Shown: positions 10,127-20,738, counted from the stretch's first letter. The stretch: 64,000 bases of DNA from Paludibacterium denitrificans (GCF_009707705.1 NZ_WLYX01000001.1:2790001-2854000); one strand, 5' to 3'. A program made the numbers and translations. The notes: generated from the sequence alone by a model not told the origin.

Positions 10127-11052
10127 ATGACGCAAGTCAGACATTACCTGCAATTCAGCGACCTGAACCATGATGAGTACCGTCATATCTTTGAGCGGAG
10201 CAAGGTCCTGAAGCGACGACGCGAGGCGGGCGAGTTGTATCAGCCGCTGGTGGGTAAGGTGATGTCCATGGTGTTCGAAAAGAATTCCACCCGCACGCGT
10301 GTGTCGTTTGAAGCAGGTATGTCCCAACTGGGTGGGCATGCCATGTTCCTTGACAGTAAGTCGTCCCAGCTTGGGCGCGGCGAGCCGATTGAGGATACGG
10401 CGCGCGTGCTGTCGCGTATGAGCGACATCATCATGATCCGGACCTTCGACCAGTCTCTGGTTGAGCGATTGGCGGCGCACTCGCGAGTGCCGGTGATCAA
10501 TGGTCTGACCAATGAATATCATCCGTGCCAGATTCTGGCTGACATCTTTACCTTCCTCGAGCATCGTGGCTCGATCAAGGGCAAAACCGTGGCATGGATC
10601 GGTGATGGCAATAATATGTGCCGCACTTGGCTGCAAGCAGCTAAAATACTCGGCTTCAAGCTGAAAGTGGCCACTCCGGTCGGCTATGAGTTGTCCATAC
10701 TGGATGGCGAGCATTACGGTTCGGATGTTTTCGAGCCGAGCCACAGTGCCGAACATGCGGTTGCTTAAGCGCAGATCTGGTGACGACCGACGTGTTTACC
10801 AGCATGGGGTTTGAGGCGGAAGCGCAACAGCGACTGGATGCTTTCCGTGAGTATCAGGTAACGTCTGCCTTGATGAAGCTGGCCAAGCCGGATGCGCTGT
10901 TCATGCACTGCCTGCTTACCCATCGTGGCGAAGAAGTCGAGGCCGCGGTCATTGATGGCCCGCAAAGTGTTGTGTGGGACGAAGCTGAAAACCGTATGCA
11001 TGCCCAAAAGGCGCTGATCGAATTTCTGTTGCTGGGCCAAAAGTACGACTAA
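10127..11052 (+). CDS. argF: Ornithine carbamoyltransferase (two A-lesions)
   Basis: Converts ornithine and carbamoyl phosphate to citrulline in arginine synthesis. About 307 residues after repair. The carbamoyl-phosphate loop STRTRVSFE, the HPCQ motif and DVFTSMGFE are seen. At 10763-10770 GCTTAAGC stops the frame; GCCGGC restores ..[13 protein letters not shown]. At 10914-10919 GCTTAC turns the invariant HCLPAHRGEEV into [11 protein letters not shown] without a frame change; GCCGGC restores it. The second case shows that lesions also produce false substitutions. 48 bases separate it from argG, so an arginine operon is likely. Confidence 0.93.
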
Positions 11053-11100
11053 AACCCGGTTGCAGAAAAACTGAAACGTTTCGCTGGAAAGAAAAAGCAA

Positions 11101-12322
11101 ATGTCCGAGATCAATAAAGTAGTACTGGCTTACTCTGGTGGCCCGGATACCTCCGTCATTCTGAAATGGCTACAGGATACCTATAACTGTGAGGTCGTGA
11201 CCTTTACCGCTGATATCGGTCAGGGTGAGGAAGTTGGTAAGCCCGCAAGAAGGCATTGTCGCTGGGCATCAAAGAGGAAAACATCTTCATTGATGACTTG
11301 CGTGAAGAATTTGTGCGCGATTTCGTGTTTCCGATGTTCCGCGCCAATGCCGTTTACGAAGGGGAGTACCTGCTGGGTACCTCTATCGCGCGTCCGCTGA
11401 TTTCCAAGCGTCAGATTGAAATTGCCAATCAGGTCAATGCTGATGCGGTATCGCATGGCGCTACCGGCAAGGGTAACGACCAGGTGCGTTTCGAACTGGG
11501 CTACTACGCTCTGAAGCCGGACGTCAAAGTTATTGCTCCGTGGCGTGAATGGGATCTGCTGTCCCGTGAAAAATTGCTGGCCTATGCCGAGAAAAACGGC
11601 ATCGACATCAGCAAGAAAAAGAATGGTGGCAGCCCGTACTCCATGGATGCCAACCTGTTGCATATCTCGTACGAAGGTACCGTGCTGGAAGATCCGGCTC
11701 GCGAACCGGAAGAAGATATGTGGCTGTGGACGGTTAGCCCGGAAAATGCCCCGGATGCTGCCGAATACGTGGAATTCGAGTACGAGAAGGGCGATATCGT
11801 TGCCATTAACGGCCAACGGATGAGCCCGGCTCAGGTTCTGACTGAACTGAACCGCTTGGGTGGCAAGCACGGTATTGGTCGTCTGGATATCGTAGAAAAC
11901 CGCTATGTGGGTATGAAGTCCCGCGGTTGCTACGAAACCCCGGGGGGCACCATCATGCTCAAGGCACACCGTGCCATTGAGTCGATTACGCTGGATCGTG
12001 AAGTGGCTCACCTTAAGGATGAGCTGATGCCGAAGTACGCCAGCATGGTCTACACCGGTTACTGGTGGAGCCCGGAACGCAAGATGATGCAAGCCATGAT
12101 CGATGCGTCTCAGGCTACGGTAAACGGCTGGGTGCGCGTGAAACTGTACAAGGGCAATGTGATCGTGGTTGGCCGTGAATCGAAGACGGACAGCCTGTTT
12201 GATCCGACCATCGCTACGTTTGACGAAGATGGTGGCGCTTACAACCATGCTGATGCAGCTTTATCCGCCTGAATGCCTTGCGTATGCGTATTGCTGCCAA
12301 TGCCAAATTGAAGCGTGGCTAA
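11101..12322 (+). CDS. argG: Argininosuccinate synthase (two A-lesions)
   Basis: Ligates citrulline and aspartate with ATP. The N-terminal P-loop-like [11 protein letters not shown] (the family's usual Leu after Asp is Thr-Ser here), [13 protein letters not shown] and [13 protein letters not shown] are present. The frame breaks at 11236-11243, where GGTAAGCC replaces AGCCGGCC of ..EEVEPARKKALS. It breaks again at 12258-12262, where four bases of GCCGGC are missing; repair yields ..[16 protein letters not shown] and a stop at 12322 instead of 12272. Repaired length is about 408 residues. A terminator follows. Confidence 0.93.
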
Positions 12323-12346
12323 GCTGTTGCCTGCGCTGTAATGAGC

Positions 12347-12373
12347 GAAAGCCGCCTCCGGGCGGCTTTTTTG
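12347..12373 (+). terminator. Terminator after argG
   Basis: AAGCCGCC / GGGCGGCTT stem with a 3-base loop and a run of six T. Confidence 0.9.
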
Positions 12374-12577
12374 TTGTGTGGCGGATGCAATTGCTGTGAA
12401 TTCCCCTTATCACTACACGGGTTTGTGGTCACGTAATTTGAGGGCAAATCTTGAGCTTGATCAAAATCAGGGGTATCTTTGGCGCCGAGATTGTGGCGCT
12501 GGCTGTGAATTTATACCTGTCTGGTTCTGTTTGCCCGGTGGCTGGAATGAAATCTATTGTAGAGAAGGGCATTGAGA

Positions 12578-12784
12578 GTGTCTGAAGAGCAATTTACCAA
12601 TATCTCCATGGTGGTGTGCCTGTCCGGTTTGATCATCTTCATGGGTTTTATCATTTGGGACTTGGGGAAGCAGTCCAATGCCGGAAAATTTGGCACGGCG
12701 GTGCTGTTTCTGGTGCTAGGGTTGGGCGTGGGTGGCTTTATCTTCAAGAATGTGCTGGTGGAGTTTCTGGTGCTGAAAAAATAA
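12578..12784 (+). CDS. DUF2788 small membrane protein
   Basis: A 68-residue protein with two transmembrane helices (around ISMVVCLSGLIIFMGFIIW and FGTAVLFLVLGLGVGGFIF) separated by a short basic loop with the family's DLGKQSNAGKFG. It matches DUF2788, of unknown function. The GTG at 12578 is preferred over the TTG at 12572 because AGAAGGG at 12562-12568 is then correctly spaced. The 255-base gap before it contains no other gene. Confidence 0.8.
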   Translation: MSEEQFTNISMVVCLSGLIIFMGFIIWDLGKQSNAGKFGTAVLFLVLGLGVGGFIFKNVLVEFLVLKK

Positions 12785-12803
12785 GTGCCGCGCGGGTTAC
12801 GTC

Positions 12804-12833
12804 AAAAAGGTTGGCCGAACGCCAGCCTTTTTG
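12804..12833 (+). terminator. Terminator built from a DUS-like repeat
   Basis: AAAAAGGTTGGC pairs with GCCAGCCTTTTT (one G-T pair) around CGAAC, followed by T. The left arm and loop are the AGGTTGGCCGAAC repeat, so a single DUS copy has been recruited into the hairpin. Confidence 0.75.
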
Positions 12834-12957
12834 TTGGCCCGGAATGGCCCGCTGCTGTCGTAGCGTGAGGGCTATGATGGAAATTGGGGTGCGTCGTGAC
12901 AAGGTGCGATTGGCACACTAGAATCGGCGGCTAGTGAATGTTGTGGAATGAAAAATC

Positions 12958-13443
12958 ATGCCGTCGTTTGATATTGTCTCGGAAGTAAACAAGGTCGAAG
13001 TGCGTAATGCCATGGACCAGGCCAACAAGGAAGTTTCTACCCGCTACGATTTTAAGGGTAGCGATGCCCGTATCGAGGTGGCCGATAAGGTGCTGACGCT
13101 GTTTGCCGATGCGGAATTCCAGCTGGAACAGGTCAAGGACATTCTCATCAACAAGCTATCCAAGCGTGGGGTGGATATTCGTTGTCTGGATTACGCCAAG
13201 CTGGAGTCGGTGAGCGGTAACAAGGTCAAGCAGGCGGTCACGGTGCGCGAGGGCGTGGAAACCGATCTGGCCAAGAAGATTGTCAGGCTGATCAAGGATT
13301 CCAAGCTGAAGGTGCAGGCGAGCATTCAGGGTGAAGCGGTGCGTGTTTCGGGGGCCAAGCGCGATGTCTTGCAGGAATGTATTGCCTTGATGCGCAAAGA
13401 AATAACGGACTTCCCCCTGCAGTTCAATAACTTCCGCGACTAG
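12958..13443 (+). CDS. yajQ: YajQ family nucleotide-binding protein
   Basis: 161 residues. It begins [11 protein letters not shown], contains [14 protein letters not shown], and ends LQFNNFRD, all diagnostic for YajQ. Members bind nucleotides, and one in Xanthomonas is a cyclic di-GMP effector; the role here is not known. Intact frame, monocistronic, followed by a terminator. Confidence 0.94.
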   Translation: MPSFDIVSEVNKVEVRNAMDQANKEVSTRYDFKGSDARIEVADKVLTLFADAEFQLEQVKDILINKLSKRGVDIRCLDYAKLESVSGNKVKQAVTVREGVETDLAKKIVRLIKDSKLKVQASIQGEAVRVSGAKRDVLQECIALMRKEITDFPLQFNNFRD

Positions 13444-13461
13444 GTTTGTGGTTTGGCAATG

Positions 13462-13490
13462 AAAAAAGGCACCGTAACGGTGCCTTTTGT
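13462..13490. terminator. Terminator between yajQ and puuC
   Basis: AAAGGCACCGT / ACGGTGCCTTTT stem with an A run before it. It serves the convergent pair. A DUS-like TTTTCGGCCAACCTTGG follows at 13492-13508. Confidence 0.85.
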
Positions 13491-13514
13491 GTTTTCGGCC
13501 AACCTTGGCGGGGT

Positions 13515-15005
13515 TCAGAGCTTGATCAGCGTGCTTTTCAGTTCGGTGTACTTTTCCAGCGCGTGCAGCGATTTGTCGCGCCCGTTGCCAGACTGTTTGA
13601 ATCCGCCAAACGGCAGATTCATGTCACCACCTTCGTCGTAGCAATTGACCCATACTGTCCCGGCTCGTAGCCGTCGAGCCATTTTATGCGCGGTGCTCAC
13701 GTTGGCGGTCCACACCGCCGCGGCCAGACCGTACTCGCTATCGTTGGCCAGCTGGATGGCTTCTTCGACCTCGTTAAAGGTAATAGCCGACAGCACTGGC
13801 CCGAAGATTTCTTCCTTGCAGATGGTGAGGTCAGGGCGCGGGCAGTCGAATACGGTCGGTTCGATGAACAGCCCGGTTTCACCATGGGCCGCTTGGCCGC
13901 CGGTAATGAGTTGGGCGCCTTCGCCACAGCCTTTGTCGATGTAAGACAAAACTTTTTCGTACTGGATGCGATCGACAATCGCGCCCATGCGGGTGGCTGG
14001 GTCGAGCGGGTCGGCCGGGGCGTAGCGCGCCGCAGCCTGCTTGATGGCTGCCAGCAGGGGCTGCTTGATGTCCTGTTGCACCAGCAGGCGCGAGCCTGCC
14101 GTACACATTTCCCCCATGTTGTAAAAGATGGCGCTTAGCTTGCTGCGCGGGCTGCTTTTTCGATATCCGGACAGTCGGCCAGAACGATGTTGGGTGATTT
14201 TCCGCCGAGTTCCAGCCAGACACGCTTCAGGTTGGATTGGGCCGCATAGCTAGGCGATGAGCTTGCCCACCGCCGTTGAACCGGTAAAGGCAATGCAGTC
14301 GACATCCATGTGCAGGGCCAGCCATTTGCCCACGTCACCGGCGCCGGGCAGAACCTGAAAGATGCCATCTGGAATCCCGGCTTCTCGCGCCAGCGCTCCC
14401 AGTCGAATGGCGGTAAGGGGGGATTTTTCCGATGGTTTGAGGATGACGGCGTTGCCAGCAGCAAGCGCGGGGCCAAACTTCCAGCTGGCCATCAGAATGG
14501 GGAAGTTCCACGGCACGACGGCGGCGACAACGCCAATCGCTTCGCGTGTGACTAGTCCGAGCAGCTTGGGGTCGAGCGGAGCGACTTCGCCGCCGATCTT
14601 GTCGATGGCTTCGGCAAACCATTCCACGCAGTAGGCGGCACCGGGGACGTCGACGGTGGTGGAGTCGCCAATCGGTTTGCCCATGTCCAGCGTTTCCAGC
14701 AGTGCCAGCTCGTCACCATGTTGGCGAATCAGCGCGGCAAAACGCTTGAGGATTTCACCACGCGCGCGTGGAGCCAGTTCGGACCACTGGCCAGACTCGA
14801 ATGCCTGACGTGCTACCTTGACGGCGTAGTTGACATCCTCCTCGCTGCACCAGGCGATTTCGGCCAACTTCTCGCCGTTAGCCGGATTGATACAGCTAAA
14901 GAGATTGCCATTGCTGGCGGGCACATATTCGCCGTTGATGAAGGCGCGTCCTTCGATCTGCAGTGCGGCGGCACGCTGTTGCCACTGGGCATGGGTTGTT
15001 GCCAT
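13515..15005 (-). CDS. puuC: Gamma-glutamyl-gamma-aminobutyraldehyde dehydrogenase (two A-lesions)
   Basis: NAD(P)-dependent aldehyde dehydrogenase, about 495 residues after repair. VVPWNFP, the FTGSTAVGK loop, the catalytic Glu in LELGGKSP and the catalytic Cys in GEMCTAGSR are seen. Lesions: 14249-14255 (GCCTAGC on the minus strand for GCCGGC, restoring KLIAGYAAQSN) and 14133-14140 (AGCTAAGC for GCCGGC, restoring ARAAAGAIFYN). The start at MATTHAQW has AAGGAGAAA upstream. Position beside puuR, puuD and puuA supports the PuuC role rather than a general ALDH. Confidence 0.9.
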
Positions 15006-15055
15006 GGGTTTCTCCTTGTGTTGTGTCATTCCGGCCAGTTTGGCTTGGCCTGTTG

Positions 15056-15601
15056 TCAGAAAGTAGGTGGCGAGCTGGCGCTGACTACCTCACAGATTTC
15101 ATCGCCAACATTGCGGAAGCGGTGTGGCAATTTACTATCAAAGTAGTAGGCGTCACCGGGGCCGAGAACCCGGGTTTCCTGCCCGACCGTGATTTCGATG
15201 GCGCCTTTGATAACGACGCCGCCTTCTTGCCCCTCGTGCGTGATCATGTCCGGGCCGGTGTCGGCGCCGGGTTCGTAGGCTTCTTTGAGGATGGCGATGT
15301 CACGGTGAGCATGAGCCGTGCCAACCAGCAGAAATTTGATCTGATTGGTGCCAAGATTGGGCAGTTCGGCTGCGTCATAAAAGACACGTGGCGGCTGTGG
15401 GTCGGCATCAAAGGTGAAAAATTCGGTCAAGGACATGGGGAGTCCTTCTAACACTTTTTTCAACGAACTGACCGACGGGCTGACCCGGTTCTGCTCAATC
15501 AGCGAAATGGTGCCGTTTGTAACTAGCGCCCGTTTGGCCAGCTCACGTTGTGATAGACCGAAACGGTCCCGGACCATTCTCAATCGCGCTCCAACGTCCA
15601 T
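15056..15601 (-). CDS. puuR: XRE-family regulator with cupin domain, PuuR-like
   Basis: 181 residues. An N-terminal helix-turn-helix (FGLSQRELAKRALVTNGTIS) is joined to a C-terminal cupin (GPGDAYYFDSKLPHRFRN), the architecture of PuuR, which represses putrescine catabolism in E. coli. It is transcribed with puuC and divergently from ald-puuD-puuA, so control of both units from the 230-base gap is likely. The assignment to PuuR rests on architecture and neighbours. Confidence 0.88.
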   Translation of the reverse strand: MDVGARLRMVRDRFGLSQRELAKRALVTNGTISLIEQNRVSPSVSSLKKVLEGLPMSLTEFFTFDADPQPPRVFYDAAELPNLGTNQIKFLLVGTAHAHRDIAILKEAYEPGADTGPDMITHEGQEGGVVIKGAIEITVGQETRVLGPGDAYYFDSKLPHRFRNVGDEICEVVSASSPPTF

Positions 15602-15707
15602 TGTTCCTGTTCCATCTGTGTGTTAATAATTTTAGACGTTACATGATACGTGGTTTGCTGCAGCCTGCGGTGGGTTTGTTGTTTGGTTGTCATCGGTGTT
15701 TTGATGA

Positions 15708-15719
15708 ATTTGATCAAAT
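15708..15719. promoter_or_regulatory. Perfect 12-base palindrome, candidate PuuR operator
   Basis: ATTTGATCAAAT lies in the gap between the divergent puuR and ald genes. It is a perfect dyad in the expected place for an operator. It does not obviously match the E. coli PuuR consensus. Confidence 0.35.
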
Positions 15720-15831
15720 ATCTTTACAACTGTGAAGTCTTGTCGCCAGAATTAGCCATGGCAAGTTAGCCGGTGTGACTTTTTCGTCAGTGGCGCGGTG
15801 CGCGGCAATACGAAAACAGGAGGAGGCGGTT

Positions 15832-16973
15832 ATGTGGGTTGGCGTTCCGAAAGAGATCAAGGCGCAGGAGTTCCGTGTTGGCCTGACGCCTTCTGGTGTG
15901 CGTGAGTTGGTGGCGCATGGTCACAAGGTTTTGGTGCAGCAGCAGGCCGGGTTGGCGGTGGGCTTTACCGATGAGCAGTACCTGCAGGCGGGTGCTGCCA
16001 TTGCCGCCAATGCCGAGGAGGTGTTTGCCCGCGCCGAGATTGTCGTCAAGGTCAAGGAGCCACAGCCGGTGGAATGCCTACTGTTGCGAGCCGGGCAGGT
16101 GTTGTTTACCTATCTGCATCTGGCGCCCGACGCGCGCCAGACGGCGTTGCTGTTGGAGTCGGATGCGGTGGCGATTGCTTATGAAACCGTGACCGACGAG
16201 CGTGGAGGCTTGCCGTTGTTGGCGCCCATGTCCGAGGTGGCGGGTCGCATGGCGATTCAGGCTGGCGCGCATGCGCTGGAAAAGGCCCAAGGCGGACGCG
16301 GAGTGTTGCTGGGCGGCGTGCCGGGGGTGTTGCCGTCGCGTGTCTGCGTTCTCGGTGGTGGAGTGGTGGGACTTAATGCGGCGCGCATGGCGCTGGGGAT
16401 GGGGGCGGATGTCACCATTCTGGACAAGTCGCTGCCACGCTTGCAGGAAATTGACATGCTGTTTTGCTAAGCCGCATCAAGACCCTGATGTCGAATGCCG
16501 CCAATATTGAAGAGTCGTTGTGTGATGCCGACTTGGTGATTGGCGCGGTACTGGTGCCGGGTGCTGCTGCGCCCAAGCTGGTGACACGCGCCATGTTGGG
16601 CGCGATGAAGCCGGGGGCGGTGTTGGTGGATGTGGCGATTGATCAGGGTGGCTGTTTTGAGACCAGCCGTGCCACAACGCATCAGGAGCCGACGTATGAA
16701 GTGGACGGCATTGTGCACTACTGTGTGGCAAACATGCCCGGAGGTGTGGCACGGACATCGACACAGGCGCTGACCAACGCCACGTTGCCGTATTTGCTGG
16801 CACTGGCGGACAAAGGCTGGCGCCGCGCGTTGCTGGACCACGCACATCTGCGTAACGGTTTGAATATTTGCCGGGGGCGAGTGACCTATCCTGCGGTCGC
16901 ACAGGCTCTTGGCTATCTCTATGTTGATCCGGTGGAGGCGATCAAGGCCGCTGCCGATGTTCCTCTGAGGTAA
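15832..16973 (+). CDS. ald: Alanine dehydrogenase (one A-lesion)
   Basis: NAD-dependent oxidative deamination of alanine to pyruvate and ammonia. [18 protein letters not shown], the TYLHLAPD region, [13 protein letters not shown] and the nucleotide-binding [16 protein letters not shown] are all typical. At 16466-16472 GCTAAGC (with an extra T before it) breaks the frame; GCCGGC restores ..[13 protein letters not shown]. Repaired length is about 380 residues. AGGAGG precedes the start. In this cluster it could recycle alanine made by the pyruvate-dependent putrescine aminotransferase; that role is inference. Confidence 0.92.
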
Positions 16974-16975
16974 GC

Positions 16976-17735
16976 ATGTTACATCCGATTATTGGCATTC
17001 CCTGTGATATCAAAACGGTGGGCGCGCTGCCGTTTCATGCGGTTGGGGTGAAATACGTCACGGCGGCGTGGGAAGCGGCTGGCGGTACGCCTTTGTTGAT
17101 TCCCGCTCTGGGCGACATGTCCCGCTTGCTGGATGTGCTGCCACTGCTGGATGGCGTGTTGCTGTCCGGTTCGCCGTCCAATATTGAGCCGCATCATTAT
17201 GGTGGCGCGGCCAGTCGCGAAGGCACCTTGCATGACCCGGCCCGCGATGCCACCACCTTGCCGCTGGTGGAGCTGTTGTTGGCCGAAGGGATTCCGCTGC
17301 TGGGGATTTGCCGCGGTTTTCAGGAAATCAATGTGGCGCTGGGGGGCGAGTTGCACCAGTACGTGCAGGAACAACCCGGCCTGCGTGACCATCGCGAACC
17401 GGAAAGTCCGTTGCTGGATGATCATTATGCACCGTCGCATGACATTCATTTTAATGACGACAGCCTGCTACATTCATGGCTAGGCACGAATTCTGCAACA
17501 GTCAATTCGCTACACCAGCAAGGCATCAAAAGGTTGGCCGAACGGCTGATCGCCGACGCCCATGCGGATGACGGCCTGGTGGAGGCGTATCGCGTACGGG
17601 ACGCCAAAACCTTTGCCTATGCCGTGCAGTGGCATCCGGAATGGAAGTATTGGGACAACCCGGTGTCCCGGTGCCATTTTCAACGCTTTCGGTGACGCTT
17701 GCCGTGAGCGTCGTGCCAGCAAGATGCAGGGCTGA
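16976..17735 (+). CDS. puuD: Gamma-glutamyl-GABA hydrolase (one apparent frameshift)
   Basis: Class I glutamine-amidotransferase-like hydrolase that releases GABA from gamma-glutamyl-GABA. The nucleophile elbow GICRGFQEIN and the His/Glu pair in AVQWHPEWKY are present. The frame shifts near 17670, where one extra base in TCCCGGTGCC must be removed to continue ..SRAIFNAFGDACRERR and end at 17735; otherwise the protein ends early at 17695. Repaired length is about 253 residues. It starts 3 bases after ald. Confidence 0.9.
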
Positions 17736-17784
17736 CACGTTTATCCAGAGCCGGAATACCGGCCGGACATTAGAGGAAAGCATC

Positions 17785-19118
17785 ATGAACCATCAGCTCA
17801 ACGAGTGGCTGCGCGAGAATCGCATTACCGAAGTGGAGTGTATCGTGCCGGATATGACCGGGGTGGCGCGAGGCAAGATCGTCCCCAAGGACAAATTTGT
17901 TTCTGATCCGGAAATGCGTCTTCCGGAAGTGGTATTGATCCAAACCGTGACCGGGGATTATCCGGATGACAGCATGCTGGATCTGACCGATCCGGACATG
18001 GTGCTCAAGCCCGATCCCGCGTCATTACGCTTTGTGCCGTGGGCAGCCGACCCCACTGCGCAGCTGATTTACGATTGCTACCGTGCCGACGGCACGCCGG
18101 TGGATGTGGCGCCGCGCAACGTGCTCAAACACGTGCTGTCGTTATATGACGACCGGGGCTGGAGCCGGTGTTGGCGCCGGAAATGGAGTTTTACCTGCTG
18201 TCGCCCAATCCGGACCCGGATGTGCCATTGTCCGCGCCAGTGGGGCGGACCGGCCGTGCCGAGTTTGGTCGCCGCTCTTACGCCATTGATGCGGTCAACG
18301 AATTCGACCCGCTGTTTGAGGATATCTACGATTACTGTCACGCGCAGAATCTGGAAGTGGATACCCTGATTCACGAAATCGGCACCGCCCAGATGGAAAT
18401 CAACTTCCTGCACGGTAATCCTCTGGATCTGGCTGATCAGGTTTTCCTGTTCAAGCGTACCGTGCGTGAAGCGGCCTTCCGCCACAACATGTACGCCACC
18501 TTCATGGCCAAGCCGATGGAAAACGAGCCGGGCTCCGCCATGCATATCCATCAGAGCCTGATCTGCAAGGAAACCGGGCGTAATGCTTTCTGCAATGCCG
18601 ACGACAGCCCGTCCGACGTGTTCTTCCAGTTCATTGCCGGTCTGCAACGGTTTGTGCCGCAGTGTATGCCGCTGTTTGCCCCGTATGTGAACTCGTTCCG
18701 TCGCCTGTCACGCTATACCGCCGCGCCCACCAATGTGGAATGGGGCTATGACAACCGCACGGTAGGGTTGCGTGTGCCGCATTCCTCGCCCGCCGCGCGC
18801 CGGGTGGAAAACCGGGTGCCGGGCGTGGACGTCAATCCTTATATCGCCATGGCGGCAACGTTGGCGTGTGGCTATCTGGGTATCGTCAACAAACTCAAAC
18901 CGAGCGAACCACGACAGACCGATGCCTATGAGCTGCCATACCAGTTCCCCAACAGTTCTGAGGAAGCGCTGATCAAGTTGGCCGAATGCAAGGAGATTGC
19001 CGACGTGCTCGGCCCGCGTTTCGTCACCATGTATGTGGGGATGAAGGAAAAAGAATCGGCTGAGTATTTCCGCGTGATCAGCCCGTGGGAACGCAAGTTC
19101 CTGTTGTTGCACGTTTGA
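17785..19118 (+). CDS. puuA: Glutamine-synthetase family, gamma-glutamylputrescine synthetase (one apparent frameshift)
   Basis: ATP-dependent ligation of glutamate to putrescine. About 444 residues. MTGVARGKIVPKDKF, APEMEFYLL, the GTAQMEIN segment, SAMHIHQS and RRVENRVPG match the GlnA-like PuuA/SpuI class. The frame shifts near 18164, where GGCTGGAGCCGGTG lacks one base relative to ..DRGWEPVLAPEMEF. AGAGGAAAG precedes the start. Its place between puuD and an aminotransferase supports a polyamine role over true glutamine synthesis. Confidence 0.9.
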
Positions 19119-19143
19119 TGATTTTCGATATCCGGTTGGCGCG

Positions 19144-19158
19144 GTTCGGCCAACCTTG
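19144..19158 (-). repeat. DUS-like repeat, intergenic
   Basis: GTTCGGCCAACCTTG between puuA and the aminotransferase gene; reverse complement of CAAGGTTGGCCGAAC. Confidence 0.65.
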
Positions 19159-19196
19159 GTGGCCGGGGTCGGCCGAGAGCAACCTGAGAGAGTGCT

Positions 19197-20579
19197 ATGC
19201 AAAAGCAACGTTCCACCCGTGAGCTGCGTGAATTGGATGCGGCTCATCATTTACATCCGTTTACCGATACGACCTCGCTCAATCAGCAGGGCGCGCGCGT
19301 CATCACCAAAGGCGAGGGCATTTACCTTTGGGATTCGGAAGGTAACAAGATCATCGACGGCATGGCCGGGCTGTGGTGCGTAAACATCGGTTACGGTCGC
19401 AAGGATCTGTCCGAAGTGGCCAAGCGGCAAATGGATGATCTGGCTTATTACAATACCTTTTTCAAAACCACCCATCCGGCGGTGGTTGAGCTGTCGCATC
19501 TGTTGGCCGAAGTGGCCCCGGCCGGGTTCAGTCATGTGTTCTATACCAACTCCGGCTCGGAGTCGGTGGATACCATGATCCGCATGGTGCGCCGCTATTG
19601 GGAGGTCAAGGGTCAGAAGCAGAAAAAGACGCTGATCGGTCGCTGGAATGGTTATCACGGCTCAACCATCGGCGGAGCGTCGCTCGGTGGTATGGCCTAC
19701 ATGCACCAGGATGGTGGTGATTTGCCAATTCCCGGCATCGAACATGTGCAGCAGCCGTGGTGGTATGGTCTGGGCGGCGACATGACGCCCGAAGAATTTG
19801 GTCTGGCAGCGGCCAAGTGGCTGGAAGACAAGATTCTGGAAATCGGGCCGGACAAGGTGGCCGCCTTTGTCGGTGAGCCGATTCAGGGAGCCGGTGGTGT
19901 GATCATTCCGCCATCTACCTACTGGCCGGAAGTGGAACGTATTTGCCACAAATACGATGTGCTTTTGGTGGCGGATGAGGTGATCTGCGGCTTTGGCCGT
20001 ACCGGTGAATGGTTTGGTCACCAATGCTTTGGCTTCCATCCGGATATCTTTACCACCGCCAAAGGGCTGTCATCCGGTTATCTGCCGATTGGTGCGGTCT
20101 TTGTCGGAGACAAGGTTGCCGCAATGTTGGCCGAAGGCGGGGATTTCAATCACGGTTTTACCTATTCCGGCCACCCGGTCGCGGCGGCGGTGGCCTGTGC
20201 CAATGTTCGGGCGTTGCGCGATGAAGGCATCATCGAGCGGGTGAAGCATGAAACCGGTCCATACATGCAGCAGCGCTGGCGCGAAGTATTCAGCCGTTTC
20301 GAGCATGTGGGCGATGTGCGTGGCGTGGGATTGATTCAGGCCTTTACGCTGGTCAAGAACAAGGCGACGCGTGAACTGTTCCCCAATACCGGCGAGATCG
20401 GGTTGATCTGTCGCGACATTTTCTTCCGTCACGACCTCATCATGCGGGCCTGTGGTGATCACATGGTGTCGGCACCGCCGCTGGTGATCAGCAAGCAGGA
20501 AATTGATGACATGCTGGCACTGGCGGCCCAGTGTATGGAAGAGTTTGAAGCAGAGCTGAAAGCCCGTAACCTGGTGTAA
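19197..20579 (+). CDS. spuC: Class III aminotransferase, putrescine-pyruvate type
   Basis: PLP enzyme of 460 residues with intact frame. FYTNSGSESVDT, the DEVICGFGRTG motif and the PLP lysine in FTTAKGLSSGYLP are clear. MQKQRSTRELRELDAAHHLHP at the N terminus is typical of SpuC-like putrescine/cadaverine:pyruvate aminotransferases. It could feed putrescine into aminobutyraldehyde directly, in parallel with the PuuA route. Contains two in-frame DUS cores (19502, 20126), both read as Leu-Ala-Glu. Confidence 0.88.
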   Translation: MQKQRSTRELRELDAAHHLHPFTDTTSLNQQGARVITKGEGIYLWDSEGNKIIDGMAGLWCVNIGYGRKDLSEVAKRQMDDLAYYNTFFKTTHPAVVELSHLLAEVAPAGFSHVFYTNSGSESVDTMIRMVRRYWEVKGQKQKKTLIGRWNGYHGSTIGGASLGGMAYMHQDGGDLPIPGIEHVQQPWWYGLGGDMTPEEFGLAAAKWLEDKILEIGPDKVAAFVGEPIQGAGGVIIPPSTYWPEVERICHKYDVLLVADEVICGFGRTGEWFGHQCFGFHPDIFTTAKGLSSGYLPIGAVFVGDKVAAMLAEGGDFNHGFTYSGHPVAAAVACANVRALRDEGIIERVKHETGPYMQQRWREVFSRFEHVGDVRGVGLIQAFTLVKNKATRELFPNTGEIGLICRDIFFRHDLIMRACGDHMVSAPPLVISKQEIDDMLALAAQCMEEFEAELKARNLV

Positions 20580-20630
20580 TTGCCATTGGTTAACAATCCA
20601 TATGCACTTGGCGTGGTTTTTGCCGGGGTG

Positions 20631-20664
20631 AAGCGGGTTTGATACAATCAAGCCCGCTTTTTTG
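20631..20664 (+). terminator. Terminator after spuC-like gene
   Basis: AAGCGGGTTTGAT and ATCAAGCCCGCTT pair (one bulge) around ACA, followed by a T run. Confidence 0.8.
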
Positions 20665-20738
20665 CTTCATGCGGTACGAATCGTGCTGTAATGTCTGGCC
20701 ACGTAGATACCAAAAAACATCATCACAGGACTTGACGC

